Below, in pieces: positions 27,954 to 38,345 of a stretch of 64,000 bases of DNA. Under the pieces are notes generated by a model. The model ran no database searches and had not been told where the DNA came from. It was given only the letters and a program-made list of their open reading frames with translations. The position numbers and the translations under genes were made by a program. Source of the stretch: Lacrimispora xylanisolvens (GTDB lineage: Bacteria > Bacillota > Clostridia > Lachnospirales > Lachnospiraceae); contig CP070896.1 in NCBI GenBank assembly GCA_017084465.1, positions 3,895,501 to 3,959,500 on the forward strand. Reading direction: 5' to 3'. Numbering within the stretch: the first letter of the stretch is position 1; each line of letters starts with the position of its first letter.

Positions 27954-29405
27954 CTAATCTGATTTTGCTGCAGCATACTCTGTCTCACTGGAGGAAGCAG
28001 TGGCATGCCTGCCTTTTCCAAGAACAGTCGTATAGAAAAAGGTTCCAAAACAGGCAGCTGCAAAAATTATTCCAATTGGATAAGCAATGGTGGTGGATAT
28101 CTGAAGTCCTTCCTTTGCCATCAATATGTAGGTACAGGAGACTGCGGACATAAAGGTTGCAGGAAGCACTGTAATCCAGTAAAAGCGTTTTTTACGGAAG
28201 AGATAAACGCTTGCAGTCCATAATGCGATCATAGCCAGTGTCTGGTTGCTCCAGGAGAAATACCTCCATACGATCTGTACATCAAACTGAGTCAGTACAG
28301 AGCCAACTGCCAGAAGCGGTATGGTAAGGAGCAGGCGGTTTTTCGCCGGTTTCTGGTCGAGCTTAAACCAGTCTGCCAGAGTCAGACGTGCACTCCGGTA
28401 AGCCGTATCTGCAGATGAGATGGGGCATGCAATAACTCCAATCATGGCAATAACAGCACCAACCGGTCCAAGAAGCTGAAAGCAGATTTCATAAACAACA
28501 CTGGACTGCCCATTTCCAAGAGCCGTTAAAAGACCGCCAGTTCCATCGTAAAATGCAACTCCCGCTGCAGCCCAGATGAGTGCAATCACACCTTCTGCGA
28601 CCATGGCTCCATAAAATACCTTCCGGCCGTCTGCCTCATTGGTAAGACAGCGGGCCATCAAAGGAGACTGTGTGGCATGAAATCCCGATATGGCGCCGCA
28701 GGCAACAGAGATAAACATGGTGGGCCAGATAGGTGTCCCGGCTGGGTGAAGATTGGCCAGGGTGATTTCCGGAATGTGATATCCTTTAAAAAGAATGGCT
28801 CCGCCTACACCCAGTGCCATTACTATCAGGCAGATACCAAAGAACGGATAGATTTTTCCAATCACCTTATCAATAGGGACAAAGGTGGCAATAAAATAGT
28901 AGACCAGTACAACAACAAGCCAGAATCTGGAATCCAGTACATGAGGTGTCAGCATCGCTAAGAGATTTGCTGGCCCGGTAGAAAAGGTCACCCCTACCAA
29001 TACTAGAAGAATTACTGAAAATACCCGCATGATCTGCTTCATGGCAGTGCCAAGATAGGAACCGGTCAGTTCTGATACACTGGCGCCCTTATGCCGCATG
29101 GACATCATGCCTATCATATAATCGTGTACACCACCCCCTAAAAGAGTACCGAAGGTGATCCATAAAAATACACTGGGTCCCCAGCAGGCTCCGGCAAGTG
29201 CACCAAAGATGGGCCCCAGTCCTGCAATATTTAACAGCTGGATTAAAAAAATCCGTGGGGTCCCCATGGGAACGTAGTCGTTACCATCTGTCATGGAAAG
29301 AGCTGGTGTTATTCTGTCATCAGGTCCGAAAACTTTCTCTGTGATTTTGCTGTAGAAGAAAAATCCTGCTATCAGCAGTAACAGACATAAAAAGAAACTT
29401 ATCAT
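27954..29405 (-). CDS. cstA: CstA-family carbon starvation / pyruvate transporter
   Basis: Membrane protein of 483 aa with the CstA signatures GPDDRITPALSMTDGNDYVPM, LLNIAGLGPIFGALAGACWGP and GVHDYMIGMMSMRHKGASV, and many hydrophobic helices. E. coli homologues CstA and BtsT import peptides or pyruvate. I chose ATG 29405 with AGGAGGT upstream; the upstream Met at 29441 has no such site. A LytS/LytT-type two-component system follows upstream, as BtsSR does for BtsT, so induction by external pyruvate or a similar nutrient is plausible. Confidence 0.9.
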   Translation of the reverse strand: MISFFLCLLLLIAGFFFYSKITEKVFGPDDRITPALSMTDGNDYVPMGTPRIFLIQLLNIAGLGPIFGALAGACWGPSVFLWITFGTLLGGGVHDYMIGMMSMRHKGASVSELTGSYLGTAMKQIMRVFSVILLVLVGVTFSTGPANLLAMLTPHVLDSRFWLVVVLVYYFIATFVPIDKVIGKIYPFFGICLIVMALGVGGAILFKGYHIPEITLANLHPAGTPIWPTMFISVACGAISGFHATQSPLMARCLTNEADGRKVFYGAMVAEGVIALIWAAAGVAFYDGTGGLLTALGNGQSSVVYEICFQLLGPVGAVIAMIGVIACPISSADTAYRSARLTLADWFKLDQKPAKNRLLLTIPLLAVGSVLTQFDVQIVWRYFSWSNQTLAMIALWTASVYLFRKKRFYWITVLPATFMSAVSCTYILMAKEGLQISTTIAYPIGIIFAAACFGTFFYTTVLGKGRHATASSSETEYAAAKSD

Positions 29406-29513
29406 TTGCCTACCTCCTATTATTAAACTTCTCATTACCACTAATTATAATGAAATGTGCACAATAATAAATGGAAAAGGAATAAAAAGCAGGTATTTAT
29501 GCATAAACAGCAG

Positions 29514-30235
29514 TTAAACACCAATGATCTGCTTAAACTGTTTGATCTTTTCTCTTCCTACGGGCAGAATCTCTTTTTCAAATCCCTGCATTTTAACTGC
29601 CATACTGTTATTTGCCCATGGAAACATTTCAGATATGTAATTTAAGTTGATCAGATAACTTTTGTGAATCCGGTAAAATCCACAGGAGGAAAGGCGTTTC
29701 TCATATTCACCTAACAGCTGGTTCTCCGTATAATCCCTGGAGACGGTATGAATAATGCAGCTTCGGCAGCAGGTTTCTATGTATACGATCTGTCTGATAT
29801 CAAGCAGTATAATGGTTCTGTTGACATTAATGGGAAACTTGTGTGCTGGGAGGCATAAATCATTTTCAAAGAATGATCCAAATCCTGTCTGCATTTTTCC
29901 AGAATACAGCGTAACCGTTCCGGATCAAAGGGTTTTAAAATATAGTTATTTACACCCAGTTCAAATGCCTGGACTGCATATTGGGAAAATGCGGTTGCAA
30001 AGATAATCTGGGCATGAGGCATCATTCTCCTTGCTGCAGCCGCCAGTGTGGTTCCATCCATATCATTTAAACTGATATCCAGAAAGAGAATATCAAAATA
30101 ATGATGGCCAAATAATTCAAGGGCTGCATTACCACTGTCTCCTTCCATGATTTCGCTTTCAGGCAGGAAGGATAAAATCTGGTGGATCAGTTCTTTACGT
30201 GCAGGGCGTTCATCATCAATCACAGCAATTTTCAT
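29514..30235 (-). CDS. LytTR-family response regulator (one frameshift)
   Basis: Receiver domain (IAVIDDERPARKEL, phospho-acceptor Asp in ILFLDISLNDMDG, LKPFDPERL) and a LytTR DNA-binding domain (INVNRTIILLDIRQIVYIET, GFYRIHKSYLINLNYI). One base is missing in the A4 run (T4 on plus, 29863-29866); adding it joins DHSLKNDLCLPAHKFP. Corrected length ~240 aa. Its start overlaps the kinase gene by 20 bp. Confidence 0.9.
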
Positions 30236-31938
30236 AATTCAATCCCCCTTCATATTTTGATTCTGGAGAGACCGGAATGGTAAAAAAGATGTCAGAACCG
30301 GAATCAGAACGTTCAATATGAAGCCCGTGCTCCTGTCCATAAATGCTTTTTAACCGTTTATGGACATTTTCCAGTCCTACTCCCCCGTAAGGTTCTCCTT
30401 CATACAGATGCTTTATGATTGTTTCTGGAATTCCCGGTCCTTTATCGGAAACGGAGATCCTTATAAATGCTCCCTCCATACAGGCGCAGATGGAAACATA
30501 GCGATTTGCGCTTTTATCAAAACCATAGCGGATTGCATTTTCCACCAGGGGCTGAAGGATGAACGCCGGAATCAGGCAGTTTGTTTTTTCGTCCGTTATT
30601 ATTTCGATATGAAGCTTTTCTTCAAATCTTGCTTTTTCCAATTCCCAGATATCTGGTAATATGCATAAGCTCTGTCTTAAGTGTGTGCATGTAGGAATTA
30701 TGCTCCAGTGTCTGTCTGTAATAGGAAGACAAAGTCAGAAGCAGTTCTCTTGCTCTGTCCGGATTGTCCCGGCAGACGTAGGAGATGGTGTTAAGAGAAT
30801 TATAAAGGAAATGGGGATTGACCTGAGACTGCAGAGCTTTTAATTCTGCCTTACGCCGTAATTTTTTCTGGTATTCCAGTTCAGACAGCTCAAACTGAGT
30901 GGAAAAAAGCCTTGCAAGTTCCGAGGCAAAATTTAAATCAGACTGGGACTGTTGCCAGTGCTTTTTTACTATCATGGTCAGACTTCCCATAACCTGATTC
31001 ATTTCAATAATGGGAGCAGCCACAATAATATGGTTTTTCAAAATAGAATAAAGTGGTTCCCCTTTTCTGGCATAATGAAAAATGGTTGGTTTCCTGTCGT
31101 GGATGGACGCCAGGATTGGGAGAAGAACCGTATCTTCATTCATATCCTTCAGTTCCGGATTGGCCTTCTTGCTTATTATTTTTTCGGTATCTGTTATAAG
31201 TATTGCGGCGCAGCTGGTGGACTGAAAAATAATTTCAGCAGCAGCCTGCATATCTTTGATACTGTATAAACCTTTGCGAAGATGGGGAAGACTTTGTTCC
31301 ACGATTCCAAGAGCCAGCCGCATCCGTTCAGCAAACTGACTGTCTTCCTCCAAAAACACCATATTAAAAGTGCCCAGAAATACTAACATTCCAAGTGCGT
31401 TCATGGTCATCATGGGGAGTGAGATCAGCTTTACAAGCTGGACTGCTGCAGAAAAGGGCCGTGAAATAAGCAGAATAATCATCATCTGAAGAAATTCTAC
31501 AAAAACCGTGAGAATAAAAACACTGGAGCTGCCCATTTTTCCGGACTTAAACCGGCTGGAGAACAAGGAGCCTGCAAGCCCCTCAACCAGAGTGGAGACA
31601 GCACAGGCTGCCGCGGTAAATCCACCGATGTCAAACAGATAACGGTGAATTCCTCCAATTAAGGCTGCACCGATTCCCACATATGGGCCGCCTAAAAGGC
31701 CGGCAGCCAGCACTCCGATTACCCGGGTGTTGACAATTGCTCCCTGGGTGCGAACCCCTGTGTAGGTTGATATAATGCTGATTAAACCGAATAAGATGGC
31801 TAGCATGATTCCGCAGCCGGCGGAATGCATATCATAAAGGAGCATGCTCCTTACAATGGGGATTTTGGTAAGAAGGGTAGCGATCAGAACCAGAAGACCG
31901 ATATTTAAAAGAAGACTGAAAAACATAGCACTTGACAT
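30216..31938 (-). CDS. LytS-family sensor histidine kinase (one frameshift)
   Basis: Membrane kinase: 5TMR-LYT sensor (STYTGVRTQGAIVNTRVIGV, GGPYVGIGAALIGGIHRY), a GAF-like domain, then a His_kinase domain (LQSQVNPHFLYNSLNTI, phospho-His in NPHFLYN) and HATPase (LQPLVENAIRYGF, SDKGPGIPE). An extra G in GGG (CCC on plus, 30644-30646) breaks it; removal gives TRYLELEKARFEEKL. ATG 31938 behind AAGGGGG is the best start; ~573 aa. Pairs with the LytTR regulator. Confidence 0.9.
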
Positions 31939-32113
31939 AAGTTTCCCCCTTATACTGGCTGTTAAAATTCTGTTATAATTATAACAGATATTTGAAAGAA
32001 ATACAGTGGGAGTCATGGAAGATAGAAAGTAACTTGCATTTATAGTCAGGAATCATATATAATTTAACATCAGGAACCGATGCAGGCAAAATAGAGTTTA
32101 CTGGAGGAAAATG

Positions 32114-32446
32114 ATGAAACTATTTATAAAGTATATTTCAATTGTATTAGCCATTTATCTGATGTCGTTTATATTTAACTCGGTTTATATAGGAAGTTTA
32201 GGCGCACTGCTTATTATGGGCATGGTGCTTTTGCTTGTGAACTTAATAATAAAACCGTTTCTTATGCTCATTACCTTACCCGCCAATTTGCTGACGTTAG
32301 GCTTATTCAGCTTTATTGTAAATGCATGGACGATCATGATCGCCGATTCCCTTGTTGAAAATATAAGTATGGGCGGCTTTCTTAATTCGCTGATTGCAGC
32401 TTTCATAATTACAATTTTAAATAATCTGTTTCAGGATAAAAATTAG
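32114..32446 (+). CDS. Small membrane protein, phage-holin superfamily IV type (PF04020-like)
   Basis: About 110 aa with four hydrophobic segments and the pattern NLIIKPFLMLITLPANLLTLGLFSFIVNAW. Such proteins are widespread chromosomal membrane proteins and the holin label is by homology only; no phage genes are near. ATG 32114 is spaced better from GGAGG than ATG 32111. Function unknown. Confidence 0.8.
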   Translation: MKLFIKYISIVLAIYLMSFIFNSVYIGSLGALLIMGMVLLLVNLIIKPFLMLITLPANLLTLGLFSFIVNAWTIMIADSLVENISMGGFLNSLIAAFIITILNNLFQDKN

Positions 32447-32456
32447 GCAACAGGAT

Positions 32457-32502
32457 AAAAGCATGACCGGAATCCACGAGTATGGGTTCCGGTCATGCTT
32501 TT
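32457..32502. terminator. Bidirectional terminator between holin-like gene and asrC
   Basis: 19-bp arms 32457-32475 and 32484-32502 (AAAAGCATGACCGGA... with its complement, one G.T pair), 8-nt loop, A/T tails on both sides. Confidence 0.9.
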
Positions 32503-32510
32503 ATTGTTTT

Positions 32511-33473
32511 CTAATATTTGACGCCCTTCCAGTAAAGCGGTTTATAAACATCTGCTTCTTCCGGCAATGTCACATCCTTCATAGCCCAACGGTAGAATTC
32601 CTCAAATCCGGTCCGGTCCACAATATATCCGATATGTTCCTTTCCGCCGGGAGCTGTGGTATCAATGTATTTTGCCACATAATCATATGTGTTTAAAATA
32701 ATTTTAAAGATACTGTCCTCATCTGCCCATTTGATAAAATCCTCGCCCAAACGGGGATTTTTCTTTCCGGTACGTCCAAGCAGGGTAAGGCGGTAAAACT
32801 TCTCCTGACTTCTGGTCCATGCTCTGGTGGGGCAGGCAAGTACACATTCCCCGCAGCCGATGCAGGTTTCATGATTGCGGGTTACCTTACAGTTTACTGT
32901 TTCCAGAGCCCCGGTAGATTTCCGCTTGCATGCTTTCACACAGGCGCCGCAGTTGACACAGCGGTCTGCATCGTAGTGGGGGAGTGTCATTCCCATAATA
33001 CCGAAATCATGCATCCGCACCTTGGCACAGTCGTTGGGGCATCCGGTTAATGCTACCTTAAAATGGAGATTGTTTGGGAAAATGGCTTTCTCTATTTTCT
33101 TTGCAAAATCCGCCGTATTATAGCAGGCATAAGGGCAGACGTTGTTGCCGATGCATGCGGTTATATTTCTTGTTCCGGCAGCGCTGTAGCCCTCTCCCGA
33201 TTTTTCCTGGTTAATACCCAGTCCTTCAATAATCGGCTGCAGGAGGGCATTGACCTTTGGAATATCCTCAAATGGGATTCCAGGGATCTCAAAACCCTGT
33301 CTGGAGGTAATGTGTACAGTGCCATTGCCGTAAGTATCGGCAATATTCTGAATCATAGATAAAAATCTGGCTTCCAGATAACCGCCTGGAATCCGGACGC
33401 GGGAGGCTGTAAGACCTCTGTGTTTCGTAATCCGGAAAGCATTTTTTTTCAGTTCCTTTGTGTTAATATCCAT
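32511..33473 (-). CDS. asrC: Anaerobic sulfite reductase subunit C
   Basis: Siroheme/4Fe-4S subunit that reduces sulfite to sulfide. Nitrite/sulfite reductase pattern: ITSRQGFEIPGIPFED, SGEGYSAAGTRNITACIGNNVCPYACYNT, ALTGCPNDCAKVRMHDFGIMG, then two 4Fe-4S ferredoxin motifs (CVNCGACVKACKRK, CIGCGECVLACPTRAW). 320 aa, family length. Last gene of the asr operon. Confidence 0.94.
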   Translation of the reverse strand: MDINTKELKKNAFRITKHRGLTASRVRIPGGYLEARFLSMIQNIADTYGNGTVHITSRQGFEIPGIPFEDIPKVNALLQPIIEGLGINQEKSGEGYSAAGTRNITACIGNNVCPYACYNTADFAKKIEKAIFPNNLHFKVALTGCPNDCAKVRMHDFGIMGMTLPHYDADRCVNCGACVKACKRKSTGALETVNCKVTRNHETCIGCGECVLACPTRAWTRSQEKFYRLTLLGRTGKKNPRLGEDFIKWADEDSIFKIILNTYDYVAKYIDTTAPGGKEHIGYIVDRTGFEEFYRWAMKDVTLPEEADVYKPLYWKGVKY

Positions 33474-33488
33474 TAGACGTTCCCCTTT

Positions 33489-34289
33489 CTAATCCAAGAG
33501 TTTGCGGCCTTTGGTAAATGGAAAGACAGGTCCGTCCAGGCACACATAGGTGTCATCAATTTTACAGTGTCCGCATTTGCCGATTCCGCAGCACATTTTC
33601 CGTTCATGGGATATCCAGATATTTTCTTCCTTCAGTCCAATATCAAGAAGTCCCTGAGTGGTAAACCGCATCATGGCTGGAGGCCCCACCACAATTGCAG
33701 TGGTTTCTTCTTTGTTTTTCAGCTTTAATTTTGGTATATACTGGGTGACCAGTCCGATCTGGCAGGCCGTGTCATCATCTGCACAATCGACAGTCAGAAT
33801 GACTTCCATCGCCTGCTTCCATTTGCCGAAGTCCTCCAGAAAGAGAATGTCTTTGGGTGTCTTAAATCCGGCGATGAGTGTCATGCCCTTTGTTTCTTCC
33901 ATATGACTGGAAAAATAATCAACTACACCCTTTACAGGAGAAAGTCCGGTTCCGCCTGCTATGACCAGAAGCTCTTTTCCCCGGAAATTCTCCATATCAA
34001 ATCCATTGCCGTAAGGTCCTCTTAAAAACAGGCTGTCTCCCTGATAACGTTCAAAGATTTCTCCTGTCACCTTACCTACCCGGCGAATGGTTAAATCCAC
34101 GGAATCCTCCCGGATGCCACTGACAGAGATGGGCGCTTCTCCGAACTTTGGAATGGAAACCTCGAAAAACTGACCCGGTTTTACGTCTCCATGATAAGCC
34201 ATGCGGAATGTGTATTCAATGTCCGTATGACGGATTACCTCCTTGATTTCAGAACGGAAAGGAAGATATTCATTATGATTCATTTCCAT
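33489..34289 (-). CDS. asrB: Anaerobic sulfite reductase subunit B
   Basis: FAD/NAD-binding, PyrK-like electron-transfer subunit of 266 aa. Features: FEVSIPKFGEAPISVSG and LTIRRVGKVTG (flavin binding), VIAGGTGLSPVKGVVDYF (nucleotide binding), and a C-terminal 2Fe-2S motif C-C-G-I-G-K-C-G-H-C. Passes electrons from NAD(P)H toward AsrC. Confidence 0.93.
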   Translation of the reverse strand: MEMNHNEYLPFRSEIKEVIRHTDIEYTFRMAYHGDVKPGQFFEVSIPKFGEAPISVSGIREDSVDLTIRRVGKVTGEIFERYQGDSLFLRGPYGNGFDMENFRGKELLVIAGGTGLSPVKGVVDYFSSHMEETKGMTLIAGFKTPKDILFLEDFGKWKQAMEVILTVDCADDDTACQIGLVTQYIPKLKLKNKEETTAIVVGPPAMMRFTTQGLLDIGLKEENIWISHERKMCCGIGKCGHCKIDDTYVCLDGPVFPFTKGRKLLD

Positions 34290-35291
34290 TTACCTCCTTC
34301 ATGGCATCCTCCAGCTGATTGATACAGTGGGAAAATGAGATGTACTCCGGGGCACGTCGTCGCACCGGCCGCAGCCTACGCACATAGGAATACCATTGCG
34401 CTTCTTGTAGTCATACACTTTGTGAAGAACCTTAAAGCGCATGCGCTGTCCGTTATTCTGGCGATAGCTTCCGCCTCCTGCTACATCAGTAAAACCATCT
34501 GTCATACAGGAAGCCCATACTCTGCGGCGTTCTCCGACTTTACCGTTATCGGTATAGAAAATATCCTGCATGGTAAAACAGGTACAGGTTGGACATACAA
34601 AATTACACCGTCCGCAGTTGATGCAGCGGCTGTCATATTGTTTCCACATGGATGACTTCATAACATCTAAGGAAAGAGAATCAGGGATGTTGACCTGTGT
34701 CTCAGTCTCGGTTACGTAAGAAGGGGTTACATCTGCCTGTTTTGAACAGTTGGCAGCAAATAACTCATCCCATTCCGGATTTTTATTATCAACTCTTACT
34801 CCGTCTTCCCACAGTTCCATGGAAGCATGGTAGTCGTCTGAACGATTGGTACCCATATCAACACAGAAACAGCTCTCAAAGGAGTCTTTACACCCCATAA
34901 GTATGAATTTTACCCGGTCCCGAAGACGTTTATAATAAGGGTCTTCAGCCCCGTTATGGAGATACATGGTATCTAAGCGTTTCACTGCGTGAAGATCGCA
35001 GCTGCGCAGAAAAATAATTGCCTGCTTCACAGGGGCTTCCGGTTCCTTTACCGAATCTTCCGTAAAATAAAATAAGGTCTCCGAGATGGGAAGAAGTATT
35101 TCTTTAAAAGAAAAGTCTGACTTCTGGTCAAATACGATTTCGTTAATGGACTGGATTTCTCCATAGTGAACAGAGTCCGTATCGGAAAAAGCACCTCCAT
35201 TTTTTATCAGCACGGGAGCATAGATGACGGAATCCTTTTTCCAGTTTTGAAATACTTCATTAACCTCTTTTGTATTAAGGATATATCCCAT
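34273..35291 (-). CDS. asrA: Anaerobic sulfite reductase subunit A (frameshift near 3' end)
   Basis: Iron-sulfur subunit with two 4Fe-4S motifs: CINCGRCNFVCPTCTCF and CVGCGRCDD(V/I)CP. The second is hit by a net one-base loss near 34348-34358, which removes the Cys after DDV and ends the frame early with DVPRSTSHFP. In the restored frame the protein ends ISFSHCINQLEDAMKEVNGNES, overlapping the asrB start by 17 bp. Corrected length ~339 aa. Confidence 0.9.
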
Positions 35292-35292
35292 G

Positions 35293-36061
35293 CTAAGCCT
35301 CCTTTTTTCCGGAAATCAGATAATAGGGAACAGCAGTAAATAAAATTCCGCCTGCCATATTGCCAAGAGTTACAACCAGAATATTATAAAAATATCCGGA
35401 AAGGGAAACAGCCGCACCGTTAGGGCTTAAGACTCCTACCGTGAGCAGAGTCATGTTTGCAATGCTGTGCTCATAGCCGCTTGTTATAAACGCAAAAAGA
35501 CACCAGAACACCATGATTAATTTTCCGCTCTCTGATTTGCAGCGGAAGCTGCACCAGATAGCAAGACAAACTAAGATGTTGCAAAGTACCGCTCTGAAAA
35601 AGAGAGGAATGAAGGGGATTGCCATTTTTTGCAGCAGCAGCATTTGCCATGAATTCCCCTACTGGTCCCTTTGCCAGCCCGGCACCCCAGAAAATAAGAG
35701 CAAGGAGAATGGAACCGGCCCAGTTTCCAAGTAAACAGACCACCCAAAGTTTGACAGCCTCCCCAAGTGTGACGGTACCGCTGAACATTCCGCCTGCCAT
35801 TACTAAATTATTGCCGGTAAACAGTTCTGCTCCTGCCATTACAACAAGACTGAGGGCGATGCCAAAGGATGCACCCATAATAATCTTGACGTAGGGCTGA
35901 CTGGAAATCATCCCTCCGGCAGAGAAGATCAATAGAATTCCAAAACCCACATAAATACCTGCCAGCATGGCCGCAACCCAGTATCCAACAGGATTCTTTT
36001 TCAGAAACTTTGATTTGTTTTCTGCCGCTTTTGCTAACATTGAATATTCTTCCTGAAACAT
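35293..36061 (-). CDS. Formate/nitrite transporter family channel, sulfite-reductase type (one frameshift)
   Basis: About 256 aa and six helices of the FNT fold (KNPVGYWVAAMLAGIYVGFG, GAELFTGNNLVMAGG, GNWAGSILLALIFWGAGL). Extra A in A6 (T6 on plus, 35625-35630); removal joins ANAAAAKMAIPFIPLFFRAVLCNILVC. In Clostridioides difficile the FNT protein next to asrABC is a hydrosulfide channel; the same role (HS- export, possibly sulfite or nitrite entry) is inferred. ATG 36061 behind AAAGGAGG. First gene of the asr operon. Confidence 0.88.
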
Positions 36062-36106
36062 AAACAACCTCCTTTGTTTATTTTTTATCAAACTAACCAC
36101 AAAACA

Positions 36107-36151
36107 AGTATAATCAATAAATAAAAAAAATACCGTGATCTAAATCACGGT
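36107..36151 (-). promoter_or_regulatory. asr operon promoter with CRP/FNR-type palindrome
   Basis: Minus-strand -10 TATACT (36107-36112). The perfect 20-bp palindrome ACCGTGATCTAAATCACGGT (36132-36151) contains the TGAT-N4-ATCA core of the CRP/FNR family. Its centre lies at -41.5 from the predicted start, the classic class II activator position; the -35 element is poor, as expected for an activated promoter. Confidence 0.7.
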
Positions 36152-36177
36152 GACAGGTTATTTTAATACAAGTCTCG

Positions 36178-36226
36178 TTGACCTTATGGATACTTAATGT
36201 TAAAATTAATCTGATTTTAATTAAAA
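36178..36226 (+). promoter_or_regulatory. Promoter and candidate operator of the lacI pair
   Basis: TTGACC (36178-36183), 17-nt spacer, TAAAAT (36201-36206), then the 12-bp palindrome TTTTAATTAAAA (36215-36226) overlapping the predicted start. Possible autoregulatory LacI-family site. Confidence 0.55.
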
Positions 36227-36250
36227 TTAAGTATAGAAGCAGGTAGTTAA

Positions 36251-37262
36251 ATGGAGAAGAAAGTTACAATGCAAATGATTGCTCAGCGGGCTGGTGTTAG
36301 TGTAGTAACTGTGTCAAATGTGCTCTCAGGAAAGAAAGGCGCAAGTGATCAGGTACGCAATCTGATTTTTGCTTTGGCAGAGGAAACCGGCTATCGCAGG
36401 AGTGCGCCGAAAGCAAAGGATGATGGGCAGTCATTTCGTTTCGGAGTTTTGATTGCAGAACGCTATGTAAAAGAATATCCATCGTTTTATATGTATATAT
36501 ACAAAGAAATTGCGCAGGAAGCGTCTAAACGAGGCTGTATCACAATTTTGGATGTAATAGATGAAGCTAGTGAACGCATTGCAGATCCGGCTTATATATT
36601 TCCAGATGCAGAGATCGATGGACTTTTAATTATTGGTGAGATGTCCTCTTTGTTCGTGGATTTAGTCATGGAAAATTCTAAGGTGCCTGTAGTGGGTGTG
36701 GACTTTTATGATGTGGACAAAGATATGGATTTTATCATTGCAGACAGTTTCAGGGGAATGCAGAAGGTAACGGAAAGATTAATTGAATGCGGTCATAAGG
36801 ATATTGTATTTCTTGGAACACCTGGGGCGACCAACAGTATTATGGACCGGTATATGGGCTATTGCAAAGCACTGTTACTGAACCATATTAATCATACCAG
36901 CCTGATTTGTGACCGCGGTGTGGGCGAATATGGCTCTGTGATTGAATTTGATCTTCCTTCAGAGCTGCCAACCGCATTTGTTTGTAATTGTGAAAGAAGT
37001 ACTGCCTTACTAATTGAGAAACTGAGGGAAAAAGGTGTGAGAATTCCCGGAGGATGTATCAATTGTAGCATTTGACCGTTTTTTGGCTGAATATCCAGAT
37101 GGGCTGAAGGTGACAACGTATGAAATTGATGAGAATCTATTGGCACGGATCAGTGTTAACTCCCTTTTAAAAAAAATCAAAGGGAATAGTAAGCGCTTTG
37201 GTATCCGAATGGTGGATGGTATTATAAAAGAAGGAAATACCGTAAAAAGAAGGGATAGGTAA
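36251..37262 (+). CDS. LacI-family transcriptional regulator 1 (one frameshift)
   Basis: N-terminal HTH (VTMQMIAQRAGVSVVTVSNVLSGKKGASD) with the hinge region, then a periplasmic-binding-like sugar sensor. An extra G at 37049-37050 ends the frame early; removal gives GVRIPEDVSIVAFDRFLAEYPDGL and the stop at 37260-37262 (~336 aa). Four bases upstream of a second LacI gene and just before a mannan-sugar locus, so likely its local regulator. Confidence 0.87.
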
Positions 37263-37266
37263 ATCT

Positions 37267-38274
37267 TTGGCAAGAACAGTGACATTAAAGGATATTGCAA
37301 ACGAGTTAGGGACAAGTATTGTTACGGTATCAAATGCTCTTTCCGGAAAAAAGGGAGTCAGCGAAGCTGTTAGAACTCAGGTTATTGAAAAAGCAGGAGA
37401 GCTGGGCTATGACAATGCAAAGCAGAATAAAATCCCACAAGGAAAAGTTACAATAGGGGTGATTGTATCAGAGCAGTATATTGGTATTGGAACCTCCTTT
37501 TATTGGACAATGTATCAGCAGGCAGTCTGGGCTGCTTCCACATACAAAGCACTTACAACGCTTGAGATTATCAGTATTGACCAGGAAAAACAGCTTGAAC
37601 CGCCGCGCCTGGCTGCAGACGAAGCAATTGACGGTCTTATTGTGATTGGAAAACTGGAAAAAACATATCTGGATTGTATACTTAAAGTGCTAAAGGTTCC
37701 AGTGGTTCTGCTGGATTTCAGATGTGAGGAATCCGGCTGTTCCTCTGTTATGTCCAACAATTATATAGGTATGTATAAAATGACACGGTATCTGTTAAAG
37801 AAGGGACACCGCAGCATCGGATATGTGGGGGAAATAGAAACAAATGAAAACCTGTGTGACCGTTATTTCGGATATCGAAAAGTAATGGAAGAATGGGGAG
37901 TTCCAGTGAATCAGGATTGGGTGATTGCAGATCCGCAGGTTGTCAGCCAAAAGGCAGCGATATCCCTGCCAAAAACCCTGCCCACGGCATTTGTGTGCTG
38001 CAATGATTACGTCGCAGGTTTTCTCTATGACAGGCTTTCCCAGTTGGGATATCGCGTTCCCGAAGATATATCACTGGTAGGATACGATAATTACTTATAC
38101 GGGCATTCCCTGGCAAAGAAGCTTACAACTTATAATGTAGATATGAAAGAGATGGCCTCTGCCGCAGTAAAAATGCTTTTAAAAAAAGCAAATGGAAAGT
38201 CGGATTATCATAAAATGGTATATTTGGACAGCCAAATCGTGGAAAGGGACAGTGTAAAAAGCATAACAGTATAA
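37267..38274 (+). CDS. LacI-family transcriptional regulator 2
   Basis: 335 aa: HTH VTLKDIANELGTSIVTVSNALSGKKGVSEAVR, then ligand domain with LPTAFVCCNDYVAGFLYDRL and VPEDISLVGYDNYLY. Start is TTG 37267. Resembles regulator 1 along its length, so the two are probably duplicates that may form different homodimers or a heterodimer. Confidence 0.88.
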   Translation: MARTVTLKDIANELGTSIVTVSNALSGKKGVSEAVRTQVIEKAGELGYDNAKQNKIPQGKVTIGVIVSEQYIGIGTSFYWTMYQQAVWAASTYKALTTLEIISIDQEKQLEPPRLAADEAIDGLIVIGKLEKTYLDCILKVLKVPVVLLDFRCEESGCSSVMSNNYIGMYKMTRYLLKKGHRSIGYVGEIETNENLCDRYFGYRKVMEEWGVPVNQDWVIADPQVVSQKAAISLPKTLPTAFVCCNDYVAGFLYDRLSQLGYRVPEDISLVGYDNYLYGHSLAKKLTTYNVDMKEMASAAVKMLLKKANGKSDYHKMVYLDSQIVERDSVKSITV

Positions 38275-38285
38275 TTCTAAAATGG

Positions 38286-38310
38286 GTGGCAGTGTGCCAC
38301 TCTTTTTTTT
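38286..38310 (+). terminator. Terminator after the lacI pair
   Basis: GTGGCA (38286-38291), GTG loop, TGCCAC (38295-38300), then a T8 run (38303-38310). Confidence 0.88.
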
Positions 38311-38345
38311 GCCTGAATATTAAAATTAAACTAATATTAATTTAA

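Noticed and set aside
32114-32446. Prophage remnant suggested by the holin-like protein
   Set aside because: No other phage genes, integrase or attachment repeats; this superfamily is common on chromosomes as a membrane protein of unknown role.
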